A stretch of 64,000 bases of DNA from Campylobacter hyointestinalis subsp. lawsonii (lineage in GTDB: Bacteria; Campylobacterota; Campylobacteria; Campylobacterales; Campylobacteraceae), in the NCBI RefSeq assembly GCF_013372165.1, contig NZ_CP053828.1, positions 62,001-126,000 on the forward strand, given 5' to 3'. Under the pieces are notes generated by a model, which saw only the letters and a program-made list of their open reading frames with translations, had not been told where the DNA came from and ran no database searches. Below, piece by piece: positions 52,539-62,359 of the stretch (the stretch's first letter is position 1; the number at the start of each line of letters is the position of its first letter). Position numbers and translations under genes: made by a program.

Positions 52539-53826
52539 AAATGGGAATTTTATCACGGATAATTCCAAAGATTGCACCTTTGGTTGCTACTTTGTGCTTT
52601 CAAATTCAAATGCTAAATTTAAAAATGCCGCAAAAAGTTTAGGGGCAAATATTATAACCCCAAAAGAAGCAAAAACTCTTTTAAATTTAGATGATAGCAT
52701 CAAACTAGTAGGCATCACAGGAACAAACGGCAAGACGACTACTGCGTCAGCCATTTATGAAACCCTTTTAAATTTAGGTTTAAAAGCTGGGATGAGCGGC
52801 ACAAGAGGTGCTTTTATAAATGGCAAACAAATCGCAGATAAAGGACTTACTACAAGTCAAATTCTAGAGACTTTAAACTATCTAAAACTAGCCAAAGATG
52901 CAGGTTGTGAGTATTTCGTGATGGAAGTAAGCTCTCATGCTATCGCACAAAACCGCATTGAGGGGCTTGAATTTGCACTTAAGATTTTTACAAATTTAAG
53001 CCAAGACCATCTAGATTTTCATAAAACCATAGAAGAGTATGCTAGAGTAAAGTCGAGCTTTTTTAAAGATATCACGCCAAAACTTATAAATGGCGATGAT
53101 AAAAATTTATCATATGACAAAACAAATTCTATGACATACGGCTTTACTTCTGACGCTACGTTTTACGCCTTTGATTATAGTCTAAAAGGCGGTATAAGTG
53201 CGACTATAAAAACAAACGGCGAAGAGATTAAATTTAAAAGTTCTTTGCAAGGTAAATTTAATCTTTACAACCTTTTATGCGTTTTTGGTGCGCTTAAGTT
53301 TTTGACGAAGAAGAGCTCTGATGAGATAAGCAAGGCGTTGTCTAAATTTAGCGGAGCACCAGGTAGGGTTGAGATAGTAAGCAGAAATCCGCTTGTCATA
53401 GTTGATTTTGCTCATACGCCTGATGGTATTGAAAAACTGCTTGATGCTTTGAAAGATGAAGAGCTTATAGTTGTTTTTGGCGCGGGCGGAGATAGGGATA
53501 AAACTAAGCGCCCGATTATGGGTCAAATTGTTCAAAGATACGCTAAAATCGCTATAGTTACTAGCGATAATCCAAGAAGTGAAGAGCCAAGTTCTATCAT
53601 CGAAGATATAGTTAGCAAAATGGTATTAGATGAAAACGTCATAAAAGAAGTAGATCGTAAAAAAGCTATAAATTTAGCTCTAAATCTAGCAAAAAACGGC
53701 GAAGCTGTAGTAATCCTAGGTAAAGGCGATGAGCCTTATCAAGAGATAAAAAGCGTAAAGTATCCATTTAGCGACAAAGAAGTTGTAAGAGATATACTAA
53801 ATTTAAATAACAAAGGCAATATATGA
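52522..53826 (+). CDS. murE: UDP-N-acetylmuramoyl-tripeptide synthetase
   Basis: A 434-aa Mur ligase adding meso-diaminopimelate to UDP-MurNAc-L-Ala-D-Glu in the cytoplasm. [14 protein letters not shown] is the ATP loop, [12 protein letters not shown] the central motif, and [16 protein letters not shown] carries the DNPR motif specific for diaminopimelate over lysine. It is shorter than E. coli MurE (495) through a reduced N-terminal domain. Start is GTG 52522 inside the upstream gene. Its stop overlaps the panD start by 4 nt. Confidence 0.94.
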   Translation: MKITLKNGNFITDNSKDCTFGCYFVLSNSNAKFKNAAKSLGANIITPKEAKTLLNLDDSIKLVGITGTNGKTTTASAIYETLLNLGLKAGMSGTRGAFINGKQIADKGLTTSQILETLNYLKLAKDAGCEYFVMEVSSHAIAQNRIEGLEFALKIFTNLSQDHLDFHKTIEEYARVKSSFFKDITPKLINGDDKNLSYDKTNSMTYGFTSDATFYAFDYSLKGGISATIKTNGEEIKFKSSLQGKFNLYNLLCVFGALKFLTKKSSDEISKALSKFSGAPGRVEIVSRNPLVIVDFAHTPDGIEKLLDALKDEELIVVFGAGGDRDKTKRPIMGQIVQRYAKIAIVTSDNPRSEEPSSIIEDIVSKMVLDENVIKEVDRKKAINLALNLAKNGEAVVILGKGDEPYQEIKSVKYPFSDKEVVRDILNLNNKGNI

Positions 53827-54167
53827 AAATACAAATGTTAGCTAGTAAGATCCATAGAGCCACTGTGACTGACGCAAATTTAAACTACGTAGGCTCAATA
53901 ACAATAGATGAAAAGCTTATGAAAGCAGCAAATTTACTTGAGTATCAAAAAGTTGAAATTTTAGATATAAATAACGGCGAGAGATTTCAAACATACGTTA
54001 TAAAAGGTGATAAAAAAGGCGAAATTTGCCTAAATGGCGCAGCGGCTAGAAAGGTTTGCGTAGGCGACCTTGTGATAATAGTCGCATATGCTTCTATGAA
54101 AGCAAAAAAAGCTAAAGGTTTTAGCCCTACTATCGTTCATGTAGATAGTAAAAATGAGATATTGTAA
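53823..54167 (+). CDS. panD: Aspartate 1-decarboxylase
   Basis: A 114-aa pyruvoyl enzyme making beta-alanine for pantothenate. The self-cleavage site Gly24-Ser25 in YVGSITID is present, with [23 protein letters not shown] and [25 protein letters not shown] overlap with murE and TAATG overlap with the next gene. In C. jejuni, as I recall, murE is followed by the ebfC homologue, so panD plus the two genes after it look like an insertion in this lineage. Confidence 0.95.
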   Translation: MKIQMLASKIHRATVTDANLNYVGSITIDEKLMKAANLLEYQKVEILDINNGERFQTYVIKGDKKGEICLNGAAARKVCVGDLVIIVAYASMKAKKAKGFSPTIVHVDSKNEIL

Positions 54168-54784
54168 TGATAAATATAAAAGCCATTCATCGACTATCTA
54201 ATAGGGGGGGGCAGCAACGTATTTTATTTTTAGGATACGAAGAGTGTCAAATTTCAGATTTTTTAGTTGATGCGGGTTGCTATATAGTCCAAACAAGTGA
54301 TAAGATAAATAAGATTTTTATCTTAAATAATAAATTTGATTTTCTTATAAGCTACGGATATCGCTACATTATAGATGAAGAAGTGATAAATTTATTTAAT
54401 GGCAATGCTATAAATTTGCATATTTCATATCTTCCTTATAACAGAGGTGCGGATCCAAATTTTTGGAGTTTTGTAGAAAATAGTAAAAAAGGTGTTACCA
54501 TCCACCTTTTAGATAAGGGGCTTGATACTGGCGATATCATAGTCCAAAAAGAAATTAAATTTGATAAAGATGAAACTTTGGCAAGTTCATATAAAAAACT
54601 AAATTTAGAAATACAAAATTTATTTATTAAAAATTGGGATCTTATAAAAACAAAATCATATAAACCCAAAAAACAAAGTGGCGGAACATACCATAGAAGT
54701 AAAGACAAAGATAGGTATTTTTCGCTTCTGCCAGATGGTTGGGATACTAAAATAAGTGATTTAAAACAACTATACATCAAATGA
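54167..54784 (+). CDS. Formyltransferase-family protein, phase-variable at its N-terminus
   Basis: A 205-aa single-domain formyltransferase. The catalytic set is intact: Asn83 and His85 in AINLHISYLPYNRGADP and Asp120 in GLDTGDII; the domain ends shortly after. Residues 19-24 (ILFLGY) are the usual first strand. Before it, SNRGGQQR is encoded by a G8 tract (54204-54211). G7 stops after about seven codons and G9 after about twenty, so the tract switches the whole enzyme. It is about 28 kb from the polysaccharide locus and coupled to panD (1-nt overlap). It presumably formylates a surface or flagellar sugar; target unknown. Confidence 0.85.
   Translation: MINIKAIHRLSNRGGQQRILFLGYEECQISDFLVDAGCYIVQTSDKINKIFILNNKFDFLISYGYRYIIDEEVINLFNGNAINLHISYLPYNRGADPNFWSFVENSKKGVTIHLLDKGLDTGDIIVQKEIKFDKDETLASSYKKLNLEIQNLFIKNWDLIKTKSYKPKKQSGGTYHRSKDKDRYFSLLPDGWDTKISDLKQLYIK
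54204..54211 (+). repeat. G8 homopolymer in the third formyltransferase gene
   Basis: Eight G (AGG GGG GGG CAG) within the first 15 codons. G7 and G9 both run into stops. ON as read. Confidence 0.8.
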
Positions 54785-54825
54785 TATTTTTTTGATTATG
54801 TATTAACAAAAATATTAAAAAGTGA

Positions 54826-54831
54826 TATAAT
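54826..54831 (+). promoter_or_regulatory. Probable -10 box of the chemotaxis receptor gene (TATAAT)
   Basis: gtgaTATAAT 53 nt before the ATG in the 99-nt gap; AAAAAAAGGA precedes the start at 54884. Resembles sigma-70 rather than the flagellar sigma-28 pattern. Confidence 0.5.
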
Positions 54832-54883
54832 ATCATCAATATTTTTGGTAAGAACAATAAAATAACAAAAAAAAGGAATTTGT

Positions 54884-56530
54884 ATGGGATTTTTTGACAA
54901 TTTAAAAGTTTCTAGCAAACTTTATCTTAGTTTTGCCGTGATTATAATCCTTATGGTTATAGTTAGTGTTATAGGTATAAGCAAAGTCAAGTTTATCGAC
55001 GAATCATTATCTGTGATGAACGATGTGAATTCGCTAAAACAAAGATACGGTATAAATTTCAGAGGCTCGGTGCACGATAGGGCTATAGCTATCAGAGATG
55101 TTATTTTGACGACTGAAGATGGTGAGTTAAAAAGATTTTTGAGTGATATCGCAAGACTAGAAAAATTTTATGAAGAGTCCGAAGTACCGCTAAATAAATT
55201 TATAAAACAAGATGGCTCTGTCACAAAAGAAGAGTTACAAATGATAAAAGATATAGAGTCTATCAAAGTGGCAACTATGTCTGCTTATAAAAAGACTATA
55301 GATCTTAAACTAAAAGGCGAATATGAAGCAGCTCACGAACTTTTGATGCATAAGGTCGCTGGCAATTTTACTGATTGGTTAGCTGCTATTAATAAATTTA
55401 TAGACTATCAAGAACAAGCAAATAGCAAACTTACAGATGTAGTTAAAAGTGAGGCGAACGGTTTTCAAGAGATTATGATAATCTTAACACTTATAGCTGC
55501 TATCATATCTATTTTGATCGCATTTATGATACAACACGGCATTAAAAAATCCATCGGTGGCGAACCAAATGAAGTAAATAAAATCATCTCGAAAGTAGCT
55601 CGCGGAGATCTTACTATCGTAGCTCACACCGATTATCCAAATAGCATATTAGCTCAAGCTATAGAGATGAAAAATACGCTAAAACAGATAGTAAATTCTA
55701 TAAATGAAGCTAGTGAAGAGGTAAATGATAAAACCAAAAAGCTCGTAGAAACATTTAGTTTAGTAAGTACTTCAGTTGAGGAGCAAAACAAGATTACTGC
55801 TAATTCCACAAAAATAGTCCAACTAGCTAAACAAAAAACAGAAAATGTCGCAAGTATGGCAAAAGATACTGAGTTAAACTCAAACAAAGCTACAAATCTA
55901 TGCCAAAATGGTAAAAATTCATCTACAGAAGTTTCTGCTAAGATGAATGAGATCAGTGCAAATGTAACAGAACAAGTAAATCAAATCAAGCTTTTAAGCG
56001 GTCACGCAAAAGACATCAGCGGTGCAGCTGAGCTTATCTCAGAGATAACAGACCAAACAAATCTTTTAGCTCTAAATGCAGCCATAGAAGCAGCTAGAGC
56101 AGGAGAAGCTGGACGTGGATTCGCCGTTGTTGCTGATGAGATAAGAAAGCTAGCCGAGAAGACAGGAACTGCAACAAACGAGATAACAAACACTATCAAA
56201 ATCATACAAGAGCAAACAGAACTTGCAGTTAGCATCATAGAACAAGGCGTCCCAAAAGTCGAGGATGGATACAAGCTTTCAAATGAAGTAGCAGAGTTAC
56301 TAAATGAAATTTACAATCAAGCTATAGATTCGTCAAATAAAGCCGCAGAAGTAGTAAATGTGGCTGAAAATCAAGTAGATTCTATGAATTCATTAGCGTC
56401 AAATATAGAAAATATCGCAAAAGTTTCAAATGATACAAAAGACAATATGGATTCAAACCAAGCTAGATTAAAAGAGTTAGAAACTATCTCTAAGAAGCTA
56501 AATGATCTTATGGATTTTTTCAAAATTTAG
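54884..56530 (+). CDS. Methyl-accepting chemotaxis protein
   Basis: A 548-aa receptor. Transmembrane helix 1 is about residues 13-34 and helix 2 about 193-215, bracketing a periplasmic four-helix-bundle sensor ([22 protein letters not shown] fits the 4HB_MCP family). A HAMP-like link follows, then the cytoplasmic coiled coil with the signalling tip [20 protein letters not shown] and [20 protein letters not shown] that contacts CheW/CheA. No pentapeptide tether for CheR is seen at the C-terminus. The ligand is not predictable. It is monocistronic between the formyltransferase and ebfC. Confidence 0.93.
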   Translation: MGFFDNLKVSSKLYLSFAVIIILMVIVSVIGISKVKFIDESLSVMNDVNSLKQRYGINFRGSVHDRAIAIRDVILTTEDGELKRFLSDIARLEKFYEESEVPLNKFIKQDGSVTKEELQMIKDIESIKVATMSAYKKTIDLKLKGEYEAAHELLMHKVAGNFTDWLAAINKFIDYQEQANSKLTDVVKSEANGFQEIMIILTLIAAIISILIAFMIQHGIKKSIGGEPNEVNKIISKVARGDLTIVAHTDYPNSILAQAIEMKNTLKQIVNSINEASEEVNDKTKKLVETFSLVSTSVEEQNKITANSTKIVQLAKQKTENVASMAKDTELNSNKATNLCQNGKNSSTEVSAKMNEISANVTEQVNQIKLLSGHAKDISGAAELISEITDQTNLLALNAAIEAARAGEAGRGFAVVADEIRKLAEKTGTATNEITNTIKIIQEQTELAVSIIEQGVPKVEDGYKLSNEVAELLNEIYNQAIDSSNKAAEVVNVAENQVDSMNSLASNIENIAKVSNDTKDNMDSNQARLKELETISKKLNDLMDFFKI

Positions 56531-56560
56531 TTGTAAAGCCAAGTTTAATAGCCGTTTTGT

Positions 56561-56566
56561 TATAAT
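56561..56566 (+). promoter_or_regulatory. Probable -10 box of the ebfC-ispA-tkt cluster (TATAAT)
   Basis: ttgTATAAT-type hexamer (TTGTTATAATC) 21 nt before the ebfC ATG, with AAAAAAGG between. Confidence 0.55.
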
Positions 56567-56586
56567 CAAACAAAAAAGGTTATTTT

Positions 56587-56898
56587 ATGTTTAAAGATTT
56601 TGATTTTTCAAAAATGGGCGAAGTCTTAGCACAAGCACAACAAAAAGCTAAAGAATTTGAAGATGAGATTGCGTCTAAAGAGTTTATTTCTAAAAGTGGC
56701 GGTGGGTTGATAAGTGTAAAGTCAAACGGCAAAGGCGAGATCTTAGATATAAGTATAGATGATAGCTTACTAGAAGACAAAGAGAGTTTGCAGATACTTT
56801 TGATATCTGCTGTAAATGATGCTATAAAACTATCCGAAAACGAGAAAAAAAGTGCAGCCTCTAAGATGCTTGGAGGCTTTGGCGGATTTGGAGTTTAG
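56587..56898 (+). CDS. YbaB/EbfC family nucleoid-associated protein
   Basis: 103 aa. The family pattern is an N-terminal helix with Gln/Lys-rich sequence (MGEVLAQAQQKAKEFED), the central SGGGLISVKSNGKGEILDISID strand region, and the last helix ending GGFGGFGV. EbfC proteins bind DNA as dimers and affect nucleoid organisation. Overlap of gene ends with the PDZ gene is zero (adjacent), as in the C. jejuni order I recall (Cj1642-Cj1643). Confidence 0.9.
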   Translation: MFKDFDFSKMGEVLAQAQQKAKEFEDEIASKEFISKSGGGLISVKSNGKGEILDISIDDSLLEDKESLQILLISAVNDAIKLSENEKKSAASKMLGGFGGFGV

Positions 56899-57993
56899 AT
56901 GAAAAAGCTGGTTTTACTTTTTTGCTTTATCTTTGGTGCTTTTAGTGTTTTTGCCGAGCCTCGTCCCACTCCAGAAGACTTACAAGCTTGTTATGAAAAA
57001 AACAGAGATTCTGTTTTCGAATACAAAGGGCTGATGGCTATATCTTTGAACAAAGATTTGGCTGCAGTTTTATACGATAAAGATAAGAAGCTAGATAGTC
57101 GTGATTATATTAAATTTGATCCATATCTAGGGCTTTATCTAGTTAGGGTAGATCGCACTTTAAAAGCTCCTTTTATGATGAATGAGCTAGATACTAAACC
57201 TGGCATGTGGGTAAATGTACTAGATCAAAACGTAAGCGAGATAGGGCATATAAAATCTTTTGGGAATACTATAAGCGACTTTGATGAGCTGACTTATGAC
57301 GCTCAAAAACCAGGTCTTTTGCTGTGCGATTGCTGTTCTATGCTAGGTATCGCCATAGGTGGAAATAAATTTATAGGAAATCGCTACATAAAGCATTTTA
57401 TGAAAGACGATGATGTTTTTTATGGCGATATAGGGGTTGAATTTGGTGATATAAATGGTACTTTGCGCGTAAAAAGCTCAAATCCATTTTCTGCGGGTAA
57501 AGAGCTACTTAGTGGCGATAAGATAGTTATGGTGAATAATAAAATCCCTACTGATCTAAGAGATCTAAACGAGATGATACTATTTGCACCAAAAAATAGT
57601 AGTTTTAAATTTGATATCGTAAGAAACGATCAAAATCAGACTATTGTATTTGATATGAAGTATCCACCAAATCAAATTCAAAACCAGCTTAAAATCGGCT
57701 CTGCTGACACAAATTCCACAAAGAAAACTGAAACAAAAAAAGCTAAAAAATATATCTCATTTTTATCAAAATACGGCATACAAGTTTCTAAAAATGCAAC
57801 CGTTCAGAAGGTAACTCCACGCTCTAAAGCAGCAAAAGCAGGCTTTAGAGTAGGAGATAAGATTTTAGCTGTAGATAAAAGATCTGTTCTCTCAGCAGCA
57901 GATATAGAAAAGGCGATGCGAGCTCAGAAAAATAAATTTTATTTTTTAGTTTCAAGAGATGATTTTCAATTTTTCATAAGAGTTTATAAATGA
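56899..57993 (+). CDS. Periplasmic PDZ-domain protein
   Basis: 364 aa with a Sec signal peptide (MKKLVLLFCFIFGAFSVFA, cleavage before EPRP). The middle has an unassigned domain with LLCDCCSMLGIAIGG (three Cys) and a first PDZ-like piece around SGDKIVMVNNKIP. The C-terminus (about 285-364) is a clear PDZ domain: VQKVTPRSKAAKAGFRVGDKILAVDKRSVLS. No protease triad is seen, so it probably binds or scaffolds envelope proteins. Four-nt overlap with ispA. Function unknown. Confidence 0.82.
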   Translation: MKKLVLLFCFIFGAFSVFAEPRPTPEDLQACYEKNRDSVFEYKGLMAISLNKDLAAVLYDKDKKLDSRDYIKFDPYLGLYLVRVDRTLKAPFMMNELDTKPGMWVNVLDQNVSEIGHIKSFGNTISDFDELTYDAQKPGLLLCDCCSMLGIAIGGNKFIGNRYIKHFMKDDDVFYGDIGVEFGDINGTLRVKSSNPFSAGKELLSGDKIVMVNNKIPTDLRDLNEMILFAPKNSSFKFDIVRNDQNQTIVFDMKYPPNQIQNQLKIGSADTNSTKKTETKKAKKYISFLSKYGIQVSKNATVQKVTPRSKAAKAGFRVGDKILAVDKRSVLSAADIEKAMRAQKNKFYFLVSRDDFQFFIRVYK

Positions 57994-58823
57994 GCTTTGA
58001 TGAGTATTTAAATTTAAATTTGCCACGAGTAGAGAGCTTTCATCCGCATTTTAATGACGCTTTGGCTTGGGTTTTGAAAGCTGGTGGCAAACATTTTAGA
58101 GCTAAGCTTTTGCTTGGAGTAGTTGAGGCTATAAAACCTGATATGTTACAAAATGCTTATCCGGTGGCTCTTGGAGTTGAGCTTTTTCATACTTATTCTT
58201 TGGTGCATGACGATCTTCCTGCTATGGATAATGCACCGCTTCGCAGAGGCGTAGAAACTCTTCACGTAAAATATGACGAAGTTACTGCTATCTTAGTAGG
58301 TGATGCTTTAAATACTCACGCGTTTTATGTTATTTCTAATGCTGATTTGGCTCCTGAAATCGTAGTAAAATGTACGCAAATTTTATCTAAAAACGGCGGA
58401 ATTTATGGTATGGCGATAGGACAGGCTTGTGATTGTTTTTTTGAAAGAAAACGCTTGGCTTTAGATGAGCTAAAGTTTTTGCATATTCATAAAACAGGAG
58501 CCTTGATCGCTGCAAGTATGCAGATGGGAGCCGTGATAGCCGGACTTGATAAAGTAAAGTGCGATGAAATTTATAAAGTTGGCATAAAACTAGGTCTTGC
58601 GTTTCAAATTCATGATGATATCATAGATGCTACGAGCAAGCAAACAGACGCTGGAAAACCTACAAATAATGATTTATTTAAAAATTCTTTTACAAATTTA
58701 CTTGGAATAGAACAAGCAAAAAAACAAAGAGACGAACTAGAAGAACAGATACTTGATGAGTTAAAAGATTCTCCTATAAAAAATCTTGTTACAAATTTAA
58801 TAAATAAATATCTAAAGGGATAA
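57990..58823 (+). CDS. ispA: Farnesyl/geranyl diphosphate synthase
   Basis: 277-aa prenyl-chain synthase. First Asp-rich motif HDDLPAMDNAPLRRG (with the two-residue insertion of bacterial short-chain type), second HDDIIDATS, and GGKHFRAKLLL at the start. It condenses isopentenyl diphosphate units in the cytoplasm, feeding undecaprenol and quinones, and so also the lipid carrier for the glycan locus. Overlaps the PDZ gene by 4 nt; tkt follows after 1 nt. Confidence 0.94.
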   Translation: MSFDEYLNLNLPRVESFHPHFNDALAWVLKAGGKHFRAKLLLGVVEAIKPDMLQNAYPVALGVELFHTYSLVHDDLPAMDNAPLRRGVETLHVKYDEVTAILVGDALNTHAFYVISNADLAPEIVVKCTQILSKNGGIYGMAIGQACDCFFERKRLALDELKFLHIHKTGALIAASMQMGAVIAGLDKVKCDEIYKVGIKLGLAFQIHDDIIDATSKQTDAGKPTNNDLFKNSFTNLLGIEQAKKQRDELEEQILDELKDSPIKNLVTNLINKYLKG

Positions 58824-58824
58824 A

Positions 58825-60726
58825 ATGCTAGAAAAACAGGCTAATACTATAAGATTTTTATGCGCGGATATGGTTCAAAATGCAAATTCAGGTCACCCTG
58901 GTACGCCAATGGGACTTGCTGATTTAATGAGTGTTTTGATGAGGCATATAAAGCATAATCCAAAAAATCCAAAATGGCTAAATAGAGACCGCTTAATTTT
59001 TAGTGGCGGGCATGCTAGTAGCCTTGTTTATAGCTATTTATATCTTAGCGGTTATAATGTTAGCTTAGAGGATTTAAAAAACTTTAGAAAGCTCGGCTCA
59101 AAAACTCCCGGTCACCCAGAGATCGAAACTAGCGGTGTAGAGATAGCTACTGGACCTTTAGGGCAAGGCGTTGCAAATGCAGTTGGTTTTGCTATGGCGG
59201 CAAAAAGTGCGGCAAATTTGCTAGGTAACAAGATCATAAATCATAAAGTTTATTGTCTTTGTGGCGATGGCGATTTAGAAGAGGGCATTAGCTACGAGGC
59301 TTGTGCTCTTGCTGGAAAACACTGTTTAAATAACTTAGTCATCATATATGATAGCAACAATATCACTATAGAAGGCGATACATCTATAGCTTGGTGTGAA
59401 GATGTAAAAGTACGTTTTGAGGCTGCAGGTTTTGAAGTGGCAAAGATAGACGGACACAACTTTGATGAGATCGAATTTGCTCTAAGTGAGGCTGCGGATA
59501 AAGAAAAACCGTATCTTATCATAGCAAATACTAAAATAGCCAAAGGCGCTGGAAAGCTTGAAGGCAGCCACCACGCACACGGGGCTCCTCTTGGCGAAGA
59601 TATCATAAAAGAGGCAAAGATAAAAGCTGGATTTGACCCGCTTAAGACGTTTTTTGTAGATGATGACGTGCTTTTTGCTTTTAGAAGTGCAATCGAGCTT
59701 GGCGATCTTGAAGAAGCTAAATGGAATAAGCTAGTAAGCGAACTTGAACCTAGTAAAAAAGAGCTTTTAAACTCTCTTTTAAATCCTGATTTTTCACGTA
59801 TTGACTTTCCAAATTTAAAAGGTGAAAAACTAGCAACTAGAGATAGCAATGGTAAGATTTTGAATGCTATCGCGGCCGCACTTCCTGGATTTATCGGGGG
59901 TAGTGCGGACTTAGCGCCTAGCAACAAAACAGAGTTAAAAGGATTTGGAGATTTTCCAAATGGTAAGAATTTACATTTTGGTATAAGAGAACACGCTATG
60001 GCTGCTATTTGCAATGCTTATGCAAGATATGGTATATTTTTACCATTTTCAGCGACGTTTTTCATCTTTAGTGATTATCTAAAAGCAGGAGCTAGGATAG
60101 CAGCGCTTATGGGCGTTAAACACTTTTTTATATGGACTCATGATAGTATCGGCGTAGGAGAGGACGGCCCTACTCATGAACCTATCGAGCAGCTTTCTAC
60201 ATTTAGAGCTATGCCAAATTTCTATGTTTTCCGTCCTGCTGATGGAAATGAAAATGTAGAATGCTGGAAAACTGCACTAAATTTAAATGCGCCTTCTGCT
60301 TTTGTCTGTTCTCGTCAAGCATTAGCCCCACTTGATGAGCCTAAATTTGGAAATGTAAAAAATGGAGCTTATATAGTCAAAAAATCACAAAATCCAAAGA
60401 TAACGCTTGTCGCAAGCGGTAGTGAAGTAGGGCTTTGTTTAGAGGCTGCTGAAATTTTGGAAAAAGAAAATATAGATACAAACGTAGTTTCTGCACCTTG
60501 TTTTGACTTGCTTTGCGAACAAAATAGGGACTATATAGATACTATCTTTGATCCATCTACAAAGGTTTTAGCAGTAGAAGCAGCGAGTGGCTTAGAGTGG
60601 TATAAATTTGCAGATGATGTTTTACGAATGAAAACTTTTGGTGCGTCTGCTCCTGCAAATGAGCTATTTAGGTATTTTGGATTTACTGCTGAAAATATCG
60701 CAAACAAAGCAAAAGATCTGCTCTAA
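58825..60726 (+). CDS. tkt: Transketolase
   Basis: A 633-aa thiamine diphosphate enzyme of the non-oxidative pentose phosphate pathway. NSGHPGTPMGLADL (start of the ThDP domain), GPLGQGVANAVG, CGDGDLEEGISYEA with the GDG...N metal-binding motif, HDSIGVGEDGPTHEP and ASGSEVGL are conserved. Normal length (about 630-660). Campylobacter lacks a complete glycolysis for glucose, so this supplies pentoses and erythrose-4-phosphate. A terminator follows at 60731. Confidence 0.96.
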   Translation: MLEKQANTIRFLCADMVQNANSGHPGTPMGLADLMSVLMRHIKHNPKNPKWLNRDRLIFSGGHASSLVYSYLYLSGYNVSLEDLKNFRKLGSKTPGHPEIETSGVEIATGPLGQGVANAVGFAMAAKSAANLLGNKIINHKVYCLCGDGDLEEGISYEACALAGKHCLNNLVIIYDSNNITIEGDTSIAWCEDVKVRFEAAGFEVAKIDGHNFDEIEFALSEAADKEKPYLIIANTKIAKGAGKLEGSHHAHGAPLGEDIIKEAKIKAGFDPLKTFFVDDDVLFAFRSAIELGDLEEAKWNKLVSELEPSKKELLNSLLNPDFSRIDFPNLKGEKLATRDSNGKILNAIAAALPGFIGGSADLAPSNKTELKGFGDFPNGKNLHFGIREHAMAAICNAYARYGIFLPFSATFFIFSDYLKAGARIAALMGVKHFFIWTHDSIGVGEDGPTHEPIEQLSTFRAMPNFYVFRPADGNENVECWKTALNLNAPSAFVCSRQALAPLDEPKFGNVKNGAYIVKKSQNPKITLVASGSEVGLCLEAAEILEKENIDTNVVSAPCFDLLCEQNRDYIDTIFDPSTKVLAVEAASGLEWYKFADDVLRMKTFGASAPANELFRYFGFTAENIANKAKDLL

Positions 60727-60730
60727 TATA

Positions 60731-60753
60731 AAAGGGTTTAAGACCCTTTTTTT
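60731..60753 (+). terminator. Rho-independent terminator after tkt
   Basis: AAAGGGT (60731-60737), 5-nt loop, ACCCTTT, then a T run to 60753. On the minus strand it may also serve the end of ung, about 90 nt away. Confidence 0.85.
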
Positions 60754-60836
60754 GTACTGCAAAATTTACTAAACTTGACAAAAATTTATTTTTAAATTTA
60801 ATAAATATTTGGCTTTAAATTATTTTTGTGTTTTAT

Positions 60837-61532
60837 TTATAAATTTGAGTTATTTAAATCCCAGTCTATAGGGGTTTGAGATGTTGCTATGAGATAATCA
60901 TTGCATTTTGAAAAGTGACGCGAACCAAAAAATGCGCCGCGTGCTAAGGGGCTTGGATGAGCCGCACTTAAGATAAGATGACGTGAGCCATCTATTAGCT
61001 CTGTTTTTGCTTTTGCTTGGTTTCCCCATAGCATAAAAACTACATTTGATTTTTGCTTGCTTATAGTCCTTATAACAGCGTCCGTAAATCTTTGCCAACC
61101 AAAATGAGCGTGTGAGTTTGGCATACCTGCTGCTACACTAAGAGTGGCATTTAACAGCAAAACCCCTTGTTTTGCCCAGTATGAGAGATCGCCGCAGTTT
61201 GGTTCAGTGATGCCTAGATCGTCCTTGATTTCTTTATAGATATTTACTAGACTTGGAGGAATCCTGATCCCAGCTGGCACTGAAAAACTTAGTCCCATAG
61301 CTTGTCTTGCGCCATGGTACGGATCTTGTCCTAGGATGACTACTTTTACTTGATTAAACGGAGTGAGATTAAATGCGTTAAATATAAGGTTATTTGGAGG
61401 ATATACAGTTTGTGATTTTAGGGCATTTATCAAATTTGCTTTTATATCTAAAAAATACGGGCTTAGAAATTCATCTTTTAAGATTTCTTTCCAGCTCTCT
61501 TCGATCTGAACTTTAGCTAAATCAATCGTCAT
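60837..61532 (-). CDS. ung: Uracil-DNA glycosylase
   Basis: 231-aa family 1 enzyme removing uracil from DNA. Motif GQDPYHG with catalytic Asp70, the QAMGLSFSVPAGIRIPPSL region, LLLNATLSV, and the DNA-intercalating AHPSPLA loop with catalytic His are all present. It lies 39 nt downstream of rplT on the same strand and is probably co-transcribed, an unusual linkage of translation and repair genes that may be only local. Confidence 0.95.
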   Translation of the reverse strand: MTIDLAKVQIEESWKEILKDEFLSPYFLDIKANLINALKSQTVYPPNNLIFNAFNLTPFNQVKVVILGQDPYHGARQAMGLSFSVPAGIRIPPSLVNIYKEIKDDLGITEPNCGDLSYWAKQGVLLLNATLSVAAGMPNSHAHFGWQRFTDAVIRTISKQKSNVVFMLWGNQAKAKTELIDGSRHLILSAAHPSPLARGAFFGSRHFSKCNDYLIATSQTPIDWDLNNSNL

Positions 61533-61571
61533 AGCTTAATTTGATCGAGTCCAAAAGAGGACTCTGGTAGA

Positions 61572-61925
61572 TCATAGAGCTTTTTTAGCCTCTGCTACGA
61601 TACTAGCAAATGCTACTGCATCATTCATAGCTAAATTTGCCAAAACTTTTCTGTCTAGGGCGATATTTGCTTTTTTAAGACCATTCATAAATCTTGAATA
61701 GCTTATATCATTTAGTCTGCAAGCTGCGTTAATACGGATGATCCATAATCTACGGAAATCACGTTTTTTCGCACGTCTATCACGGAACGCATAGACTAAA
61801 CTTCTTTCTAATTGTTCTTTTGCTTTTCTAAAATGTTTATGTCTAGCACTGTAAAATCCACGAGCTAGTTTTAGAACTTTTTTATGGCGTCTTCTTCTTA
61901 CTACGCCTGTTTTAACTCTTGCCAT
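61572..61925 (-). CDS. rplT: 50S ribosomal protein L20
   Basis: 117 aa. [25 protein letters not shown], then [24 protein letters not shown]. Binds 23S rRNA early in assembly and in E. coli represses the rpmI-rplT genes. Here infC is absent upstream; rpmI is the first gene. 84 nt separate it from rpmI. Confidence 0.97.
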   Translation of the reverse strand: MARVKTGVVRRRRHKKVLKLARGFYSARHKHFRKAKEQLERSLVYAFRDRRAKKRDFRRLWIIRINAACRLNDISYSRFMNGLKKANIALDRKVLANLAMNDAVAFASIVAEAKKAL

Positions 61926-62009
61926 ATTTATCCTTTACAAATTGGCGTCCAAATTTGGAACTTGTCCTAAATCCTAAATTTAGGAGGTTAAATGACTTTC
62001 GTCAAAAAC

Positions 62010-62201
62010 TTATATGCAAAGCATTTTTTTAACAGCTGAAACGTTAGTACTATCAACATAATGCGATTGTCTAAGGTCTCTCATACGCTTAGATGGTTTT
62101 TTAGTCAAGATGTGGCTTCTAAATGCTGAGCCTCTTTTGATCTTGTTTTTTCCAACTTTAAAGCGTTTAGCTGCGCCACGAACAGACTTCATCTTTGGCA
62201 T
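62010..62201 (-). CDS. rpmI: 50S ribosomal protein L35
   Basis: 63 aa: [20 protein letters not shown] and [22 protein letters not shown]. Preceded by AAAGGA (62207-62212, minus strand) 5-6 nt before the ATG. It starts the minus-strand group rpmI-rplT-ung. Confidence 0.96.
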   Translation of the reverse strand: MPKMKSVRGAAKRFKVGKNKIKRGSAFRSHILTKKPSKRMRDLRQSHYVDSTNVSAVKKMLCI

Positions 62202-62231
62202 ACTAATCCTTTAAATTTAAAATGAACGCTG

Positions 62232-62237
62232 ATTTTA
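62232..62237 (-). promoter_or_regulatory. Possible -10 box of rpmI-rplT (TAAAAT, minus strand)
   Basis: gaTAAAAT on the minus strand, 31 nt before the rpmI start, in the divergent gap shared with the iron transporter. Confidence 0.45.
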
Positions 62238-62290
62238 TCAAAAAAATAATAAATTTAAGCTAAATTGGCTTTTGTGTTGTTTTGAACTCA

Positions 62291-62310
62291 AAATGATAAT
62301 TGATATTATG
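62291..62310 (+). promoter_or_regulatory. Fur-box-like operator of the iron transporter
   Basis: TGATAATTGATATTAT resembles the repeated GATAAT unit of the Fur consensus and lies just upstream of a TATAAT at 62326-62331. Iron-dependent repression of the following genes is expected. Confidence 0.65.
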
Positions 62311-62325
62311 TTTAAATTTAATAGA

Positions 62326-62331
62326 TATAAT
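62326..62331 (+). promoter_or_regulatory. Probable -10 box of the iron transporter (TATAAT)
   Basis: agaTATAAT 28 nt before the ATG at 62360, with the Fur-like box over the -35 area and AAAAGGA at about 62349. Confidence 0.65.
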
Positions 62332-62359
62332 TCCAAAAATTTCATACAAAAGGATAAAA

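Noticed and set aside
59292-60014. 240-codon open frame antisense to tkt
   Set aside because: Lies entirely opposite a well-matched transketolase; low-complexity Ser/Ala/Leu composition typical of an antisense shadow.
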